From: Sinorhizobium psoraleae | Lineage (GTDB): Bacteria; Pseudomonadota; Alphaproteobacteria; Rhizobiales; Rhizobiaceae | Reading direction: 5' to 3' | DNA: 64,000 nt | Assembly (NCBI RefSeq): GCF_013283645.1 | Contig: NZ_JABEKV010000002.1 | Span: 689,798 to 753,797 of the forward strand | Shown: positions 1-8,961 of the stretch, piece by piece | How the letters are laid out: each line of letters begins with the position of its first letter | How positions within the stretch are numbered: the stretch's first letter is position 1 | Made by a program: the position numbers and the translations under genes | The notes under the pieces: model-generated | Seen by the model: only the letters and a program-made list of their open reading frames with translations | Told to the model about the DNA's origin: nothing | Database searches by the model: none

Positions 1-2
1 TG

Positions 3-707
3 GCAGCGCTGGAGCGGCTGCGGGTCGCGGTAAGTGGCGCCCCGAACAGCGAGAGACTGCAGCTTCGTAAGGAGGCGCAGGATCGCGTGTCTGCCAAGGT
101 CAGACTCACGCAGGCAACCCGAGAGACAAAAGACATCGCCCAGGCCGCGAGCTCAGACATTCTCGACGAACTGGCGGATTTCAACACCAGCTACATGCAG
201 CCTCTCGACACCCTCATGAAGGCCATAAACATGGCAATCATGGGCGATCCAAGGGTGGGCTTGGAGTCATACGTTAAGAACCGCCGCGTCGAACAGCGGC
301 CAACAAAAGAGGGGCAGGCCCTCCCTCCTGAGATCGCGTCCATAGATGCACGGTTGATACACAGCGAAGGCCAAATGGCAGCCTTGTCTGTCAGTATGCT
401 GTGTGCCGCCAGCCTAACCTACCCATGGTCCCGCTGGCGGGGGTTGGTCCTGGATGACCCGCTTCAGCACAACGACACTATCCACGCTGCCGCTTTCGCG
501 GATTTCGTCTGCAATCTTGTGGCCAGCCGCGGATATCAGGTGCTCTTATCAACTCACGACCGCGCTCAGGCAGAGTTTCTGCGGCGGAAGATGACATCTC
601 GAAACCTGCCTTGCGCCGTCCTCAATCTGCTGGGGACCGGGCAAGACGGTGTCGAATGGACCTACAGGACGGGGGAAAGCGCGACGCCCTTTGTGGTATC
701 CGCATAA
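3..707 (+). CDS. SMC/ABC-type ATPase, C-terminal part (cut by window start)
   Basis: The frame is open from the first bases, so this is the 3' end of a gene that starts outside the window. The visible 234 residues end in an ABC/SMC head half: an SEGQ signature-like motif followed by a hydrophobic helix, a Walker B strand (LVLDD, then PLQHND) and an H-loop (LLSTHD). That order is typical of RecN/SbcC/SMC-like ATPases, which act on DNA or in multi-subunit defence and repair complexes. The Walker A half and any coiled coil must lie upstream. A GTG at 87 could start a shorter frame, but the coding frame continues upstream of it. The precise family cannot be named from this fragment. Confidence 0.75.
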   Translation, partial: AALERLRVAVSGAPNSERLQLRKEAQDRVSAKVRLTQATRETKDIAQAASSDILDELADFNTSYMQPLDTLMKAINMAIMGDPRVGLESYVKNRRVEQRPTKEGQALPPEIASIDARLIHSEGQMAALSVSMLCAASLTYPWSRWRGLVLDDPLQHNDTIHAAAFADFVCNLVASRGYQVLLSTHDRAQAEFLRRKMTSRNLPCAVLNLLGTGQDGVEWTYRTGESATPFVVSA

Positions 708-949
708 GCGAGCTTAGCTAGACTTGCTGGTTTGTGATCGTAGGCATGGGTGCCCACCGACCACCAGATGTCCGCTTCCCACCTCGCTGCACCCAGGCGT
801 AGCTCCGTCCGCTTCATGGCGCGCTGTGGACGGGGCCGTGCCCAAGACGATACCTAATCCGGACCGTTGCAGCGTCCTGTATGACCGACAGGTGGACGTG
901 CTATCGCGGGGCGAGTTATGGCGGACCGGCAGCCAATCCGAAATTAGAC

Positions 950-1350
950 AGCGGAAATTATTGCCGCTCGCCCGCCCAGTTGACTGATGCCCAAAGCCAG
1001 GGCACAAAGGTGGCATCCACGGTCGCTCGCGATGGGAAAATATAGAGAATTCAAAGGCGATTTCGCTAAGTTATTGAAATCATGTGAGAATCCAAGGTCC
1101 CCAGGCAGGCACAATTTACGCCTGTAGCGCCTCATTCTGATCTGATGGTCGTCTCCAAAATTCTGCAGGTTTTACAGCTACATGCTACCTTTTCGGCACC
1201 GGTAGCCGCAGCTTGGCGCTACTCCGATGTCGCAATCTACGATCCCACGAAAATTGGCTGGGGACCCAATTTGTCAGGGGGCAAATTCTTCCGCTTTGCG
1301 CCCAGGAGCTGTCATCTGCAGCCCCTTCGGCGGTGGCTCGTTTCGACCCG
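950..1350 (+). repeat. Dispersed repeat, copy A
   Basis: About 400 bases closely similar to 5945-6345 and, over shorter spans, to 23450-23765 and 47481-47640. It begins with the dyad GCGGAAATTATTGCCGC (951-967). A conserved block follows (TTGACTG, GCCAGGGCACAAAGG, TGGCATCCACGGTCGCTCGC, GAAATCATGTGAGAATCC). The right part (1096-1266) is bounded by the inverted repeat GGTCCCCAG / CTGGGGACC. All four copies have the same orientation. The peptide frames inside are repeated only because the DNA is repeated. No transposase is visible. Confidence 0.9.
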
Positions 1351-1668
1351 TCTGGCGCAACGAATGGCTCAATTGGGTGCGGGTAGCAGGCGTTCGGACT
1401 GCTTTCGTTGGCCGAGTGTTCCTGTACGCCGGCGACGACAAGCGCGATGACGGCATAGGGGATGGTCGCGGATAAGCGGTGCAGCGCTGGACGATGGACC
1501 GGCATAACCAGGAAGTGCCGCCGTTCTCAGGATCGGATGCTTCGAGCCGTTCTTGTTTATGGTGATGCAAAGCCACCACGTTCGGCCGCCGAGCATAGTA
1601 CTTTGGGGTTATGTTCGATCCACCGCCGCTCGGTCATCATTTCTTCATAACTAAAAAATGCGGGCGGA

Positions 1669-1710
1669 GACCTGCGCGGAACAGCGATCGAAATTGCCCC
1701 TCCGCAGGTC
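1669..1710. promoter_or_regulatory. Inverted repeat upstream of the permease gene
   Basis: GACCTGCG at 1669-1676 is matched by CGCAGGTC at 1703-1710, a perfect 8-base inverted repeat with a 26-base centre, about 40 bases before the permease start. It could be an operator or a leader stem-loop. Which one it is cannot be decided from sequence alone. Confidence 0.4.
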
Positions 1711-1748
1711 CCGGCAAGATCAACAACAACTCCTCGCGGAGGCGGAAC

Positions 1749-3080
1749 ATGAATGACACAGTAAAACTCGACCGCGCACTCGGCCTATGGTCTGTTGTGC
1801 TTTTCGGTCTTGCCTATATGACGCCGATGATCGTCTTCGGCACTTTCGGGGCGCTGGCTGCTGCAAGCCAGGGCACCACGGCGATGGCCTATCTCGTCGC
1901 TGCGGCAGCCATTCTTCTGACGGCCATCAGCTATGGCGTTATGGCCCGCGTCTATCCGGTTGCCGGTTCGGCCTATACCTATGCCCGCAAGTCGATCAAT
2001 CCGAGCGTCGGCTTTCTCGTCGGCTGGGCCGTGCTGCTCGACTATTTCTTTCTTCCCATGGTCATCTGGCTGATCGGCGCGGCCTATCTGACATCCGCCT
2101 TTCCATCGATCCCGGCCTATGTTTGGATTGTCGGCTTCATCGTGCTAACCACGGTCGTCAACGTTGTCGGCATCGCCTTCGCAAATCGGGTGAACTTCAT
2201 CCTGATGGTGGTGCAGCTTGCGGTGCTCGTCGCCTTTGTCTTCCTAGCGGCCCGCTACGTCATGGCGGTCAGCGGCACGGGCGGCCTCGTTTCGGCAGCG
2301 CCGTTTTTCAAGGCTGACGTCCCCTTCTCCGCATCAATCGCGGGCGCCGCGATCGCCGCTTACTCCTTCCTCGGCTTCGACGCGGTTTCGACGCTGACCG
2401 AGGAGACCAAGGATGCGAAACGCACCATGCCGCGGGCGATCCTCATCACCGCGCTTGCTGGCGGCCTGATCTTCGTCATCGCTGCCTATGTCACACAGCT
2501 TGCGCATCCAGGCATGGACTTCGTCTCGGTCGACGCCGCAGCAAGCGAAATCGCCAAGATGATCGGTGGCGACGTCTTCGTAACCATCTTCCTTGCTACG
2601 CTTGTCGTCGCGCAGTTCACCTCGGGCCTCGCCGCCCAGGCAAGCGTCGGCCGCCTGCTCTTCGCCATGGGCCGCGACACCGTCCTGCCGTCGTCGGTCT
2701 TTGGCAGCCTGCATCCGAAGTGGCACACGCCGGTCCTGAACCTGGTCCTCGTCGGCATCGTCGGCCTACTGGCGCTGACCATGGACGTCACCACCTCGAC
2801 CTCCTTCATCAACTTCGGTGCATTCCTCGCCTTCACGGCCGTCAACATCTCGGTCATCGCGCTCTACATGAAGGGCGACGCACAGGTGAAGCCGCTCGGC
2901 GCGCTGATCGGCCTTATCATCCCGACAATGGCTTCCGTCTGCGACCTCTTCCTGCTCTGGAACCTCGATGGGCACGCAAAACTTCTAGGTCTGATCTGGC
3001 TGGTGATCGGCGGCGCCTATCTGGCCTATCTCACGCGCTTCTTCCAGGCAGCGCCTCCCGAAATGAACTTCGCGGAGTAA
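1749..3080 (+). CDS. APC-superfamily amino acid/polyamine permease
   Basis: A 443-residue integral membrane protein with about 12 hydrophobic segments and the N-terminal APC pattern (GLWSVVLFGLAYMTPMIVFGTFG). The TM6-region motif AAYSFLGFDAVSTLTEET and the conserved RAI segment after it are typical of PuuP-like amino acid or polyamine importers. It would import an amine or amino acid with protons at the inner membrane. The ATG at 1749 is preferred to the longer open frame from 1611 because GGAGGCGGAAC lies just upstream and homology begins there. The LuxR regulator and amidase follow, suggesting uptake feeding amide hydrolysis. The substrate is not determined. Confidence 0.9.
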   Translation: MNDTVKLDRALGLWSVVLFGLAYMTPMIVFGTFGALAAASQGTTAMAYLVAAAAILLTAISYGVMARVYPVAGSAYTYARKSINPSVGFLVGWAVLLDYFFLPMVIWLIGAAYLTSAFPSIPAYVWIVGFIVLTTVVNVVGIAFANRVNFILMVVQLAVLVAFVFLAARYVMAVSGTGGLVSAAPFFKADVPFSASIAGAAIAAYSFLGFDAVSTLTEETKDAKRTMPRAILITALAGGLIFVIAAYVTQLAHPGMDFVSVDAAASEIAKMIGGDVFVTIFLATLVVAQFTSGLAAQASVGRLLFAMGRDTVLPSSVFGSLHPKWHTPVLNLVLVGIVGLLALTMDVTTSTSFINFGAFLAFTAVNISVIALYMKGDAQVKPLGALIGLIIPTMASVCDLFLLWNLDGHAKLLGLIWLVIGGAYLAYLTRFFQAAPPEMNFAE

Positions 3081-3096
3081 TCACACCAAATCATCG

Positions 3097-3119
3097 GCCC
3101 GGCCGGCAATCGGCTGGGC
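3097..3119. terminator. Hairpin between convergent genes
   Basis: GCCCGGCCG (3097-3105), loop GCAAT and CGGCTGGGC (3111-3119) pair over nine bases with one G-T wobble. It sits between the permease stop and the stop codon of the convergent LuxR gene, so it could end transcription from both sides. There is no clear T-run. Confidence 0.5.
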
Positions 3120-3901
3120 TATGCCAGGAACAAGCGGAAGAGCTCGCCCTGGCTGGAAATATTGAGTTTTGAGTAGATCTGCCGGCGGTGCACTTTCACG
3201 GTATTGGGCGAAAGCGCAAGCACGGCGGCAAGCGAGAGGTTGGAATGCCCCTTGAGAATCAGCGTCACGATCTCGAGTTCGCGTTTGGTGAGCAGCGGAT
3301 GTTCAATCCTGGCCGCAGGGGCTGCATTCTTGATCTCCAGCGACAGGCCGGAAACATGGAACCAGTGACGGCTGCCCAAGGCGCAGACCAGAGGCGCTGC
3401 CGACCGCAACCGCTGCAGGTCCTCTTCGGAAAACGGAGCCGCACTGCCGGTCCGCGACAGGGAAAGCACGGCGATATAGCCGCTCTCCAGTCTGAGAACG
3501 AAGCCGATCTCATCGACGATCTCGGTCGCTGCATAGTGAAGGCGGAAATATTCCGTCTGAGCAAAATCGTCCGGCGCGATCTCGCGCATCACGATCATGC
3601 GCTCGCTGCCATCGGCGCGGATCGCGTCGTAGAAAGGATCGAGCACGAAGGCGCCCGCCAGGTAGCGATCGACGATCAGCGCCCGCTCGGCGACGATCTT
3701 GTCGTTATAGAGATCGAAAGCATGACCGTCCGACGAGTAGATGAAGCCATTCATCATCTGGAACGGCGAGAGCAGTCTCAAGGCGGCGGCAAGCGCATCC
3801 GGGAATCCCCGCGAGCCGACGCAGCTTACCGCCTCCGCAATAAGTGCGTTCCAAACCTTGAACGTTGGCAACGGTCCAAATGGACTGGGCACCGAATTCA
3901 T
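3119..3901 (-). CDS. LuxR-family transcriptional regulator
   Basis: A 260-residue protein with a C-terminal LuxR/GerE helix-turn-helix of about 55 residues (LTKRELEIVTLILKG ... LSPNTVKVHRRQIYSKLNI). The roughly 190-residue N-terminal half has no obvious autoinducer-binding signature, so it is probably a metabolite-sensing or solo LuxR-type regulator. It is divergent from the amidase gene. An 8-base perfect inverted repeat lies in the shared promoter region (3909-3944) and is a natural candidate operator. It likely controls the flanking permease and amidase genes, which is inferred from position. Confidence 0.85.
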   Translation of the reverse strand: MNSVPSPFGPLPTFKVWNALIAEAVSCVGSRGFPDALAAALRLLSPFQMMNGFIYSSDGHAFDLYNDKIVAERALIVDRYLAGAFVLDPFYDAIRADGSERMIVMREIAPDDFAQTEYFRLHYAATEIVDEIGFVLRLESGYIAVLSLSRTGSAAPFSEEDLQRLRSAAPLVCALGSRHWFHVSGLSLEIKNAAPAARIEHPLLTKRELEIVTLILKGHSNLSLAAVLALSPNTVKVHRRQIYSKLNISSQGELFRLFLA

Positions 3902-3908
3902 GAATTGT

Positions 3909-3944
3909 CCCTGATAAGCGAATCCAGGACCGGGGGTATCAGGG
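3909..3944. promoter_or_regulatory. Candidate LuxR-type operator
   Basis: CCCTGATA (3909-3916) and TATCAGGG (3937-3944) form a perfect inverted repeat with a 20-base centre. It lies within the 92-base gap between the divergent regulator and amidase starts. The position next to both promoters suggests binding by the adjacent LuxR-type protein; this is inference. Confidence 0.45.
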
Positions 3945-3993
3945 CAAGAAGCACGTTTTCAGACCAAAATGCAATGATCTATGGGCCGCCTTC

Positions 3994-5466
3994 ATGACCA
4001 TGATGCAAACCGTGAAACCTGTTGTCGAACATCCGCTGGATCTGCCCGCGAGGGAGATCGCCCGCGGTATCCGCGACCGACGCTTCACCGCCGAGAGCGT
4101 GGTCTCAGAATCGATCCGCCGCGCAAAGGCGGTCAGTGCAGCGCTGAACCCCTTTGTCATCATTCGCGAAGAACAGGCTCTGGAAGCCGCCCGCGCTGCC
4201 GACCGCGCTGCCGCGCGTGGAGAGGCGACCGGCGCCCTGCACGGCGTTCCCTTCGCGGCAAAGGACCTGACGCCGACGGGCGGCGATCTGACGACGTTCG
4301 GCTCCTGGACCACGGCCGACTGGGTGCCGGACCAGACCGCGCTCGTCGTCCGCCGTTTGCAGGGTGCCGGCGGCATCCTGATGGGAAAGACGACGACGCC
4401 GGAATTTGCCTATGCGAGCTTCACGCATAGCCCGCGCTGGGGCGTCACGCGCAATCCCTGGAATCCTGAGCGCACGTCTGGCGGCTCCTCGGGCGGTTCG
4501 GCTGTGGCAGTCGCAACCGGCGTCGTGCCTTTTGCTGAGGGAACCGACATGGGTGGCTCGGTGCGCATACCGGCCGCGCTCAGCGGCACAGTCGGCCTCA
4601 AGCCCAGCATTGGCCGCATTCCAATGACGATCCTGCCGAGCGTCTTCGACAATATTTCTCATTTCGGTCCGCTCGCGCGCACAGTCTCGGACGCAGTCTC
4701 CTTCATGGAGGCAACCTGCGGACCGAGCGACGAGGACATCTCCTCTCTGCCTGTCGGCTTTGACTCGCATATTGCAAAGACCGGTAGCCTTGAGGGCAAA
4801 CGCTTCGCGCTCTCGGTCGACCTCGGCTACTATCAGATCGAGCCCGAGGTTGAACGCTTGGTCCGCAACGCCGCCGAAGAGCTGCGCCGCGCCGGCGCTA
4901 CGGTGGACGATGTTCCGATGGAATGGACCCGGGCCGTCAACGACGAGTGGTTCGATCTCTGGTGCGTCTTCATGTCGGGCTTCTTCGGCGGGACGGTCGA
5001 GCATTGTCGCGAACAGATGGATCCGGCCGTCGTCTCGATGATCGAGCGCGGACTTGCGATGAGCGCCACCGCCTACAAGCGCGTCGAACTGTTACGCACC
5101 CGTATGTGGCAGGACATGGCCGCTCTCTTCAAGAACTATGATGCCCTGCTCTGCCCGACCTGCGCCGTCACGGCGCCGCTCATCGGCGAATGCGACGACG
5201 ACTACGTCGCAACCGGCCCGGACGGCCGCTTCATCGGTCTCGACATGACCTGTCCCTTCAACATGCTGCCGCAGTTACCGGCTCTCTCGCTTCCCGTAGG
5301 CCTTGCGTCGAACGGTCTGCCGGTGGGACTCCAGATCGTCGGACGGCGTTTTGCCGACGAGCACGTGTTGTCGATGGCCGCGGCGCTGGAAGCGCGGCTT
5401 ACAAGTCCCGAAAGGCCTCTGTGCAAGCCTCCAACTTATGCGATGAAAACCCGTCCTCATAGATAG
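3994..5466 (+). CDS. Amidase (amidase-signature family)
   Basis: A 490-residue cytoplasmic hydrolase of the amidase-signature family, which splits C-N amide bonds with a Ser-cisSer-Lys triad. The triad parts are visible: Lys90 in GVPFAAKD, the glycine/serine run GGSSGGSA at about 163-170 with the cis-Ser, and the nucleophile Ser189 in DMGGSVRIPA. Length and motif spacing match stand-alone amidases. It lacks a GatB/GatC context, so it is not the tRNA amidotransferase subunit. A second ATG lies two codons in; the first is used. With the upstream permease it forms an amide or amino-acid-amide utilisation module. The actual substrate is unknown. Confidence 0.9.
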   Translation: MTMMQTVKPVVEHPLDLPAREIARGIRDRRFTAESVVSESIRRAKAVSAALNPFVIIREEQALEAARAADRAAARGEATGALHGVPFAAKDLTPTGGDLTTFGSWTTADWVPDQTALVVRRLQGAGGILMGKTTTPEFAYASFTHSPRWGVTRNPWNPERTSGGSSGGSAVAVATGVVPFAEGTDMGGSVRIPAALSGTVGLKPSIGRIPMTILPSVFDNISHFGPLARTVSDAVSFMEATCGPSDEDISSLPVGFDSHIAKTGSLEGKRFALSVDLGYYQIEPEVERLVRNAAEELRRAGATVDDVPMEWTRAVNDEWFDLWCVFMSGFFGGTVEHCREQMDPAVVSMIERGLAMSATAYKRVELLRTRMWQDMAALFKNYDALLCPTCAVTAPLIGECDDDYVATGPDGRFIGLDMTCPFNMLPQLPALSLPVGLASNGLPVGLQIVGRRFADEHVLSMAAALEARLTSPERPLCKPPTYAMKTRPHR

Positions 5467-6623
5467 GCAATCGTCCGGGCGCGGGACGCCAACCACTCGA
5501 TAAGAAGAAGATCAATGTCACCGGCGGAAGCTGCCTCGCTTTTCGACCCAAGGCCGACCTTGGCCCACCGGATCATGAACGGCAGCCCTGCCCCCGCAAC
5601 CGCCCTTTCCGACCCTCGCGCCGGTTCACGATATCTGCCACGCGGGCCTCTGCAGTTGTTGTCCGACTGAGTGGTGCCAGAGTCCTTAGTGATCCTGGTA
5701 GAATCGTAAAGATGATTGCTCCGCTGGCGAGGGTTAGCAGGGTTTGGTCAGCGGTTGCCCTGCGGTTCCGGTCATTGTGGAATTGGCATAGAGCCCCTTG
5801 GCCAGAGGCTTCAAGCGCGGGCCCTGCGTGTGAGCGCCGGCTCAAGTCCGCAAAGCAGCCATTCCGCGCGTTCACGCTGGACTTCCGCCTGCCACCATTT
5901 CTGCTCAAGGTGACCAGCCGGCGAAGGCCCGCTTCGGGTCCAGAAGCGGAAATTATTGCCGCTCTACGCACGTGTTGACTGGGGTCCAAAGCCAGGGCAC
6001 AAAGGTGGCATCCACGGTCGCTCGCGACGGAAAAATAGAGGGAATTCAAAGGCGATTTTGCTAAGTCTTTGAAATCATGTGAGAATCCGAGGTCCCCAGG
6101 CAGGCACAATTTACGCCTGTACCGCCTCATTCTGATCCTATGATCGCCTCCAGAAATCCTGCAGGTTTTACAGCTACATGCCACCTTTTCCGCGCCGGCA
6201 GCCGCAGCTTCGCGCCACTCCGATTTTGCAATCTACGATCGCACAAAAATTGGCTGGGGACCCAATATGCCAGAGGTAAATCCTTCCGCTTTGCGCGCCA
6301 AGAGCTATCATCCGCAGGCCGGTCGGCGCAGGCCCGTTTCGACCCTAAGCGGTCGTCCAGCCATTTTCTGGTGGACGACCGCTCCGGGCGGAGTTAGGGG
6401 GCGTTGGCTCGGCTATTAGAATGAATCGGAGCCGTCATCTACGACCGCAGCATTTCGCCTGGCTCGATACAATGGCTTCATCGTCGAGGACGTGGCATTC
6501 GCGCAAGGAGCCTCGGCAGGGCAACGGTCCAAAGCTGAGTTGAGCTAGGCCGTCCACGCGTTGCTGCTTGCCGAACCGGGCGATCGCATGTTTCACTCAT
6601 TCCAAGCAGATGCCTGCTGGCAC
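5467..6623. other. Long intergenic region holding repeat copy B
   Basis: No supported gene. A small hairpin (CCAAGG/CCTTGG, 5548-5563) lies about 80 bases after the amidase stop and may contribute to termination. Copy B of the dispersed repeat fills 5945-6345. The remaining sequence (5570-5940 and 6350-6620) has only weak open frames on both strands. It marks the boundary between the amide module and the carboxylate module. Confidence 0.55.
5945..6345 (+). repeat. Dispersed repeat, copy B
   Basis: The closest match to copy A across about 400 bases, from the AGCGGAAATTATTGCCGCT dyad to a shared GTTTCGACCC. The internal inverted repeat GGTCCCCAG (6091-6099) / CTGGGGACC (6254-6262) is intact. 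Differences from copy A are scattered substitutions and small indels, so the copies are old rather than recent duplications. Confidence 0.9.
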
Positions 6624-7535
6624 TTATCTCCGCGGATCAGAAATCAATAGCTCGTCTCTATCGATTTGCTCGCGCATCCAAGAGAGAAACTTCTGAAGAG
6701 GCAATGACGGAGTGACGTTCTTAGGCCACGTGAGATAATAACCCTCGCCGCTGTAACACGTCATATCAAACGGAGCGACGAAGCTACCGGCCTGAAGGTG
6801 TCTCTTCACGAAGACCTTGGTTGCGATCGCGACACCGATATCCAGAGAAGCGGCCTCATAGGCGAGTGCCGAACTTTCGAAACGGATGCCAGGGCCGGGG
6901 TCGACGGTCGATCCGACGCGTTTGAGCCAGGCAGCCCAATCGGTGGGACGTGCCATGGAATGCAGCAGCCGCACACGGCTCAAGTCATCAGGGGACCTGA
7001 GCTTGTGGGCCTCCTGGAAGGCTGGTGAACAAATCGGAATCAGTTCAACGTCGACAAGCTTTTCGCTGTGGAGATCGGGCCAATTTCCTTTTCCGGCGCG
7101 AATGGCAGCATCCAGGTTCTGAGTCTCGAAATCGACCGGGGCGGTAGACGAACTCAGACGCACCTCGATTCGTGGGAATGCTTCATGAAACTGCGTCAGC
7201 CGTGGAATAAGCCAGCGCTGGGAAAAGGTCGTGTAAGACTGGATGGCGAGAATATCCCGCCTACCTCGCCGGGACACACGCCTTGCCGCATTCCCGATTT
7301 CGACGAAGGCTCGAGTGACGCCTTCATAGAGTTGCCGTCCCTCGTCGGTCAGCTCGATGCCGCGATGCAGCCGCTTGAACAGCACAACGCCGAGATATTC
7401 CTCCAGCACTTTCACCTGGCGACTGACCGCCACCTGAGACACGTTCAGCTCTTCTGCGGCCTGCGTCAGACTGGACAGGCGGGCAGCAGCTTCGAAGGTC
7501 CTTAGCGGGTTTAGAGGGGGTATCATATTGCTCAT
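6624..7535 (-). CDS. LysR-family regulator, GcvA-like
   Basis: A 303-residue LysR-type regulator. Residues 8-66 form the winged helix-turn-helix (PLNPLRTFEAAARL ... LTQAAEELNVSQVAVSRQVKVLEE), and the rest is the substrate-binding-like effector domain. The start pattern and the segment RWLIPRL are typical of the GcvA subgroup. It is the last gene of the minus-strand array and has the same orientation as the thiolase, 124 bases downstream of it. It probably regulates the carboxylate catabolic genes 7660-22336, which is inferred from position. Confidence 0.9.
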   Translation of the reverse strand: MSNMIPPLNPLRTFEAAARLSSLTQAAEELNVSQVAVSRQVKVLEEYLGVVLFKRLHRGIELTDEGRQLYEGVTRAFVEIGNAARRVSRRGRRDILAIQSYTTFSQRWLIPRLTQFHEAFPRIEVRLSSSTAPVDFETQNLDAAIRAGKGNWPDLHSEKLVDVELIPICSPAFQEAHKLRSPDDLSRVRLLHSMARPTDWAAWLKRVGSTVDPGPGIRFESSALAYEAASLDIGVAIATKVFVKRHLQAGSFVAPFDMTCYSGEGYYLTWPKNVTPSLPLQKFLSWMREQIDRDELLISDPRR

Positions 7536-7659
7536 TCGTTAGTCATACGTCATGTCCGATCGTGCCCAAACATATTTCGGCGCTTCGGGCGAGGCGTCCC
7601 GCTAGACCTTGGTTTACCGGTCTGTCCGCGCGTCTGAACCGGGTTTGCGAGCCCGGTGC

Positions 7660-8862
7660 TCACACCCGTTCCAGGGCAATGGCAATCCCCTGCCCCACGC
7701 CGATGCACATGGTGGCAACGCCATAGCGGCCGTTGATCCTCGCAAGTTCCAGTGCCGCTGTCCCGGTAATACGCGCGCCGGACATGCCGAGCGGGTGGCC
7801 GAGAGCGATCGCACCACCGTTGGGATTGACGCGGGGATCGTCATCGGCAATGCCGAGGTCGCGCAGACAGGCTAGGCCCTGACTTGCGAATGCCTCGTTC
7901 AGCTCGATGACATCGAACGCCTCCGGCTCCAATTCTAGCCGCGCCATCAACTTCCGACAGGCCGGTGCCGGCCCGAAGCCCATGATCCGTGGAGGAACGC
8001 CAGCCGTTGCCCCGCCAAGGATTCGCGCGATGGGCATCAGGCGGTGACGCTTTGCGGCAGTCTCATTGGCAAGGATCAGGGCGGCCGCTCCATCGTTCAC
8101 ACCGCTCGCGTTGCCTGCCGTGACCGACCCACCTTGACGGAAGGGCGCCTTGAGACCTGCCAGTCCTTCCAGCGTCGTCTCGCGCGGATGTTCATCACGG
8201 TCGAACAGAACCGCGTCGCCCTTGCGCTGGGGGATTTTCACCGGGAAGATCTCTTCGGCCAGCCTCCCGCGTGCCTGGGCGGCAGCGGCCTTCTGCTGCG
8301 AGCGGAAGGCGAACGCATCCTGGTCCGCTCGCGATATCCCGAACTCCTCCGCGACATTCTCGGCAGTTTCAGGCATCGAATCGACTCCGTATTGAGCCTT
8401 CATGACCGGATTGATGAAACGCCACCCGATCGTCGTGTCCTGTATCGACGACTCCCTGCTGAAGGCCGTCTCGGCCTTCGGCACCACGAAAGGGGCGCGG
8501 CTCATGCTTTCCACGCCGCCAGCGACTATCAGTTCGGCCTCGCCGGATCGGATGGCACGAAACCCAGTGATGATCGCATCCATTCCGGAACCGCAGAGCC
8601 TGTTGATCGTCGTTCCGGGAACCTCCACCGGCAATCCGGCAAGAAGCGACGACATGCGGGCCACGTTGCGGTTGTCCTCGCCCGCCTGATTTGCGCAGCC
8701 AAAGATCACCTCGTCAACCGCTGCCCAATCCAGGGACGACTGACGGATCATCAATGCTTTCAGCACGATGGCGCCGAGATCATCCGGCCTCACCGACGCA
8801 AGCGTCCCGCCGAAGCGGCCGATCGGGGTGCGGATGTAGTCGCAAATGTAGACGTCAGACAT
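7660..8862 (-). CDS. pcaF: Thiolase, 3-oxoadipyl-CoA thiolase-like
   Basis: A 400-residue thiolase that cleaves a 3-oxoacyl-CoA with CoA. Cys90 in [11 protein letters not shown] is the acylated nucleophile. The His of NEAFASQG, the [10 protein letters not shown] loop and the C-terminal Cys of CIGVGQG complete the active site. The N-terminus ([12 protein letters not shown] ... [16 protein letters not shown]) and the 400-residue length match PcaF/PaaJ proteins that act on 3-oxoadipyl-CoA. The ATG at 8862 is chosen because family homology starts there; an open frame extends to 8919. It lies 99 bases downstream of the acyl-CoA synthetase. The substrate may be another 3-oxoacyl-CoA in this cluster, so the symbol reflects family likeness. 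Confidence 0.88.
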   Translation of the reverse strand: MSDVYICDYIRTPIGRFGGTLASVRPDDLGAIVLKALMIRQSSLDWAAVDEVIFGCANQAGEDNRNVARMSSLLAGLPVEVPGTTINRLCGSGMDAIITGFRAIRSGEAELIVAGGVESMSRAPFVVPKAETAFSRESSIQDTTIGWRFINPVMKAQYGVDSMPETAENVAEEFGISRADQDAFAFRSQQKAAAAQARGRLAEEIFPVKIPQRKGDAVLFDRDEHPRETTLEGLAGLKAPFRQGGSVTAGNASGVNDGAAALILANETAAKRHRLMPIARILGGATAGVPPRIMGFGPAPACRKLMARLELEPEAFDVIELNEAFASQGLACLRDLGIADDDPRVNPNGGAIALGHPLGMSGARITGTAALELARINGRYGVATMCIGVGQGIAIALERV

Positions 8863-8961
8863 AGGTGCAGGCTCCGAGGATAGGTAACTAATGGGGCCAC
8901 GCCGGCCGCACGCATCCAAGGCCCGACGCGGGGCGAGCCACTGGTGACCGGGTCGCCGAAA

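Larger units (their letters stand above)
708..1748. other. Long intergenic region holding repeat copy A
   Basis: No convincing gene lies here. Repeat copy A occupies about 950-1350. The flanks 708-949 and 1351-1650 show only short open frames on both strands without ribosome-binding sites or recognisable products. An inverted repeat sits just before the permease gene (listed separately). The region looks like decayed or recombined DNA separating the ATPase gene from the first catabolic module. Confidence 0.6.

Noticed and set aside
1081-1110. A tRNA 3'-end-like sequence (GAGAATCC ... GGTCCCCAGGCA) in the repeats
   Set aside because: It recalls a T-arm and acceptor, but no complete cloverleaf could be built upstream, so no tRNA or attachment site is claimed.
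5573-6184. A 203-codon minus-strand frame over repeat copy B, echoed by a shorter frame at 944-1135
   Set aside because: The shared peptide exists only because the DNA is repeated. The frame is interrupted or shortened in other copies, has no ribosome-binding site and matches no family I recognise.
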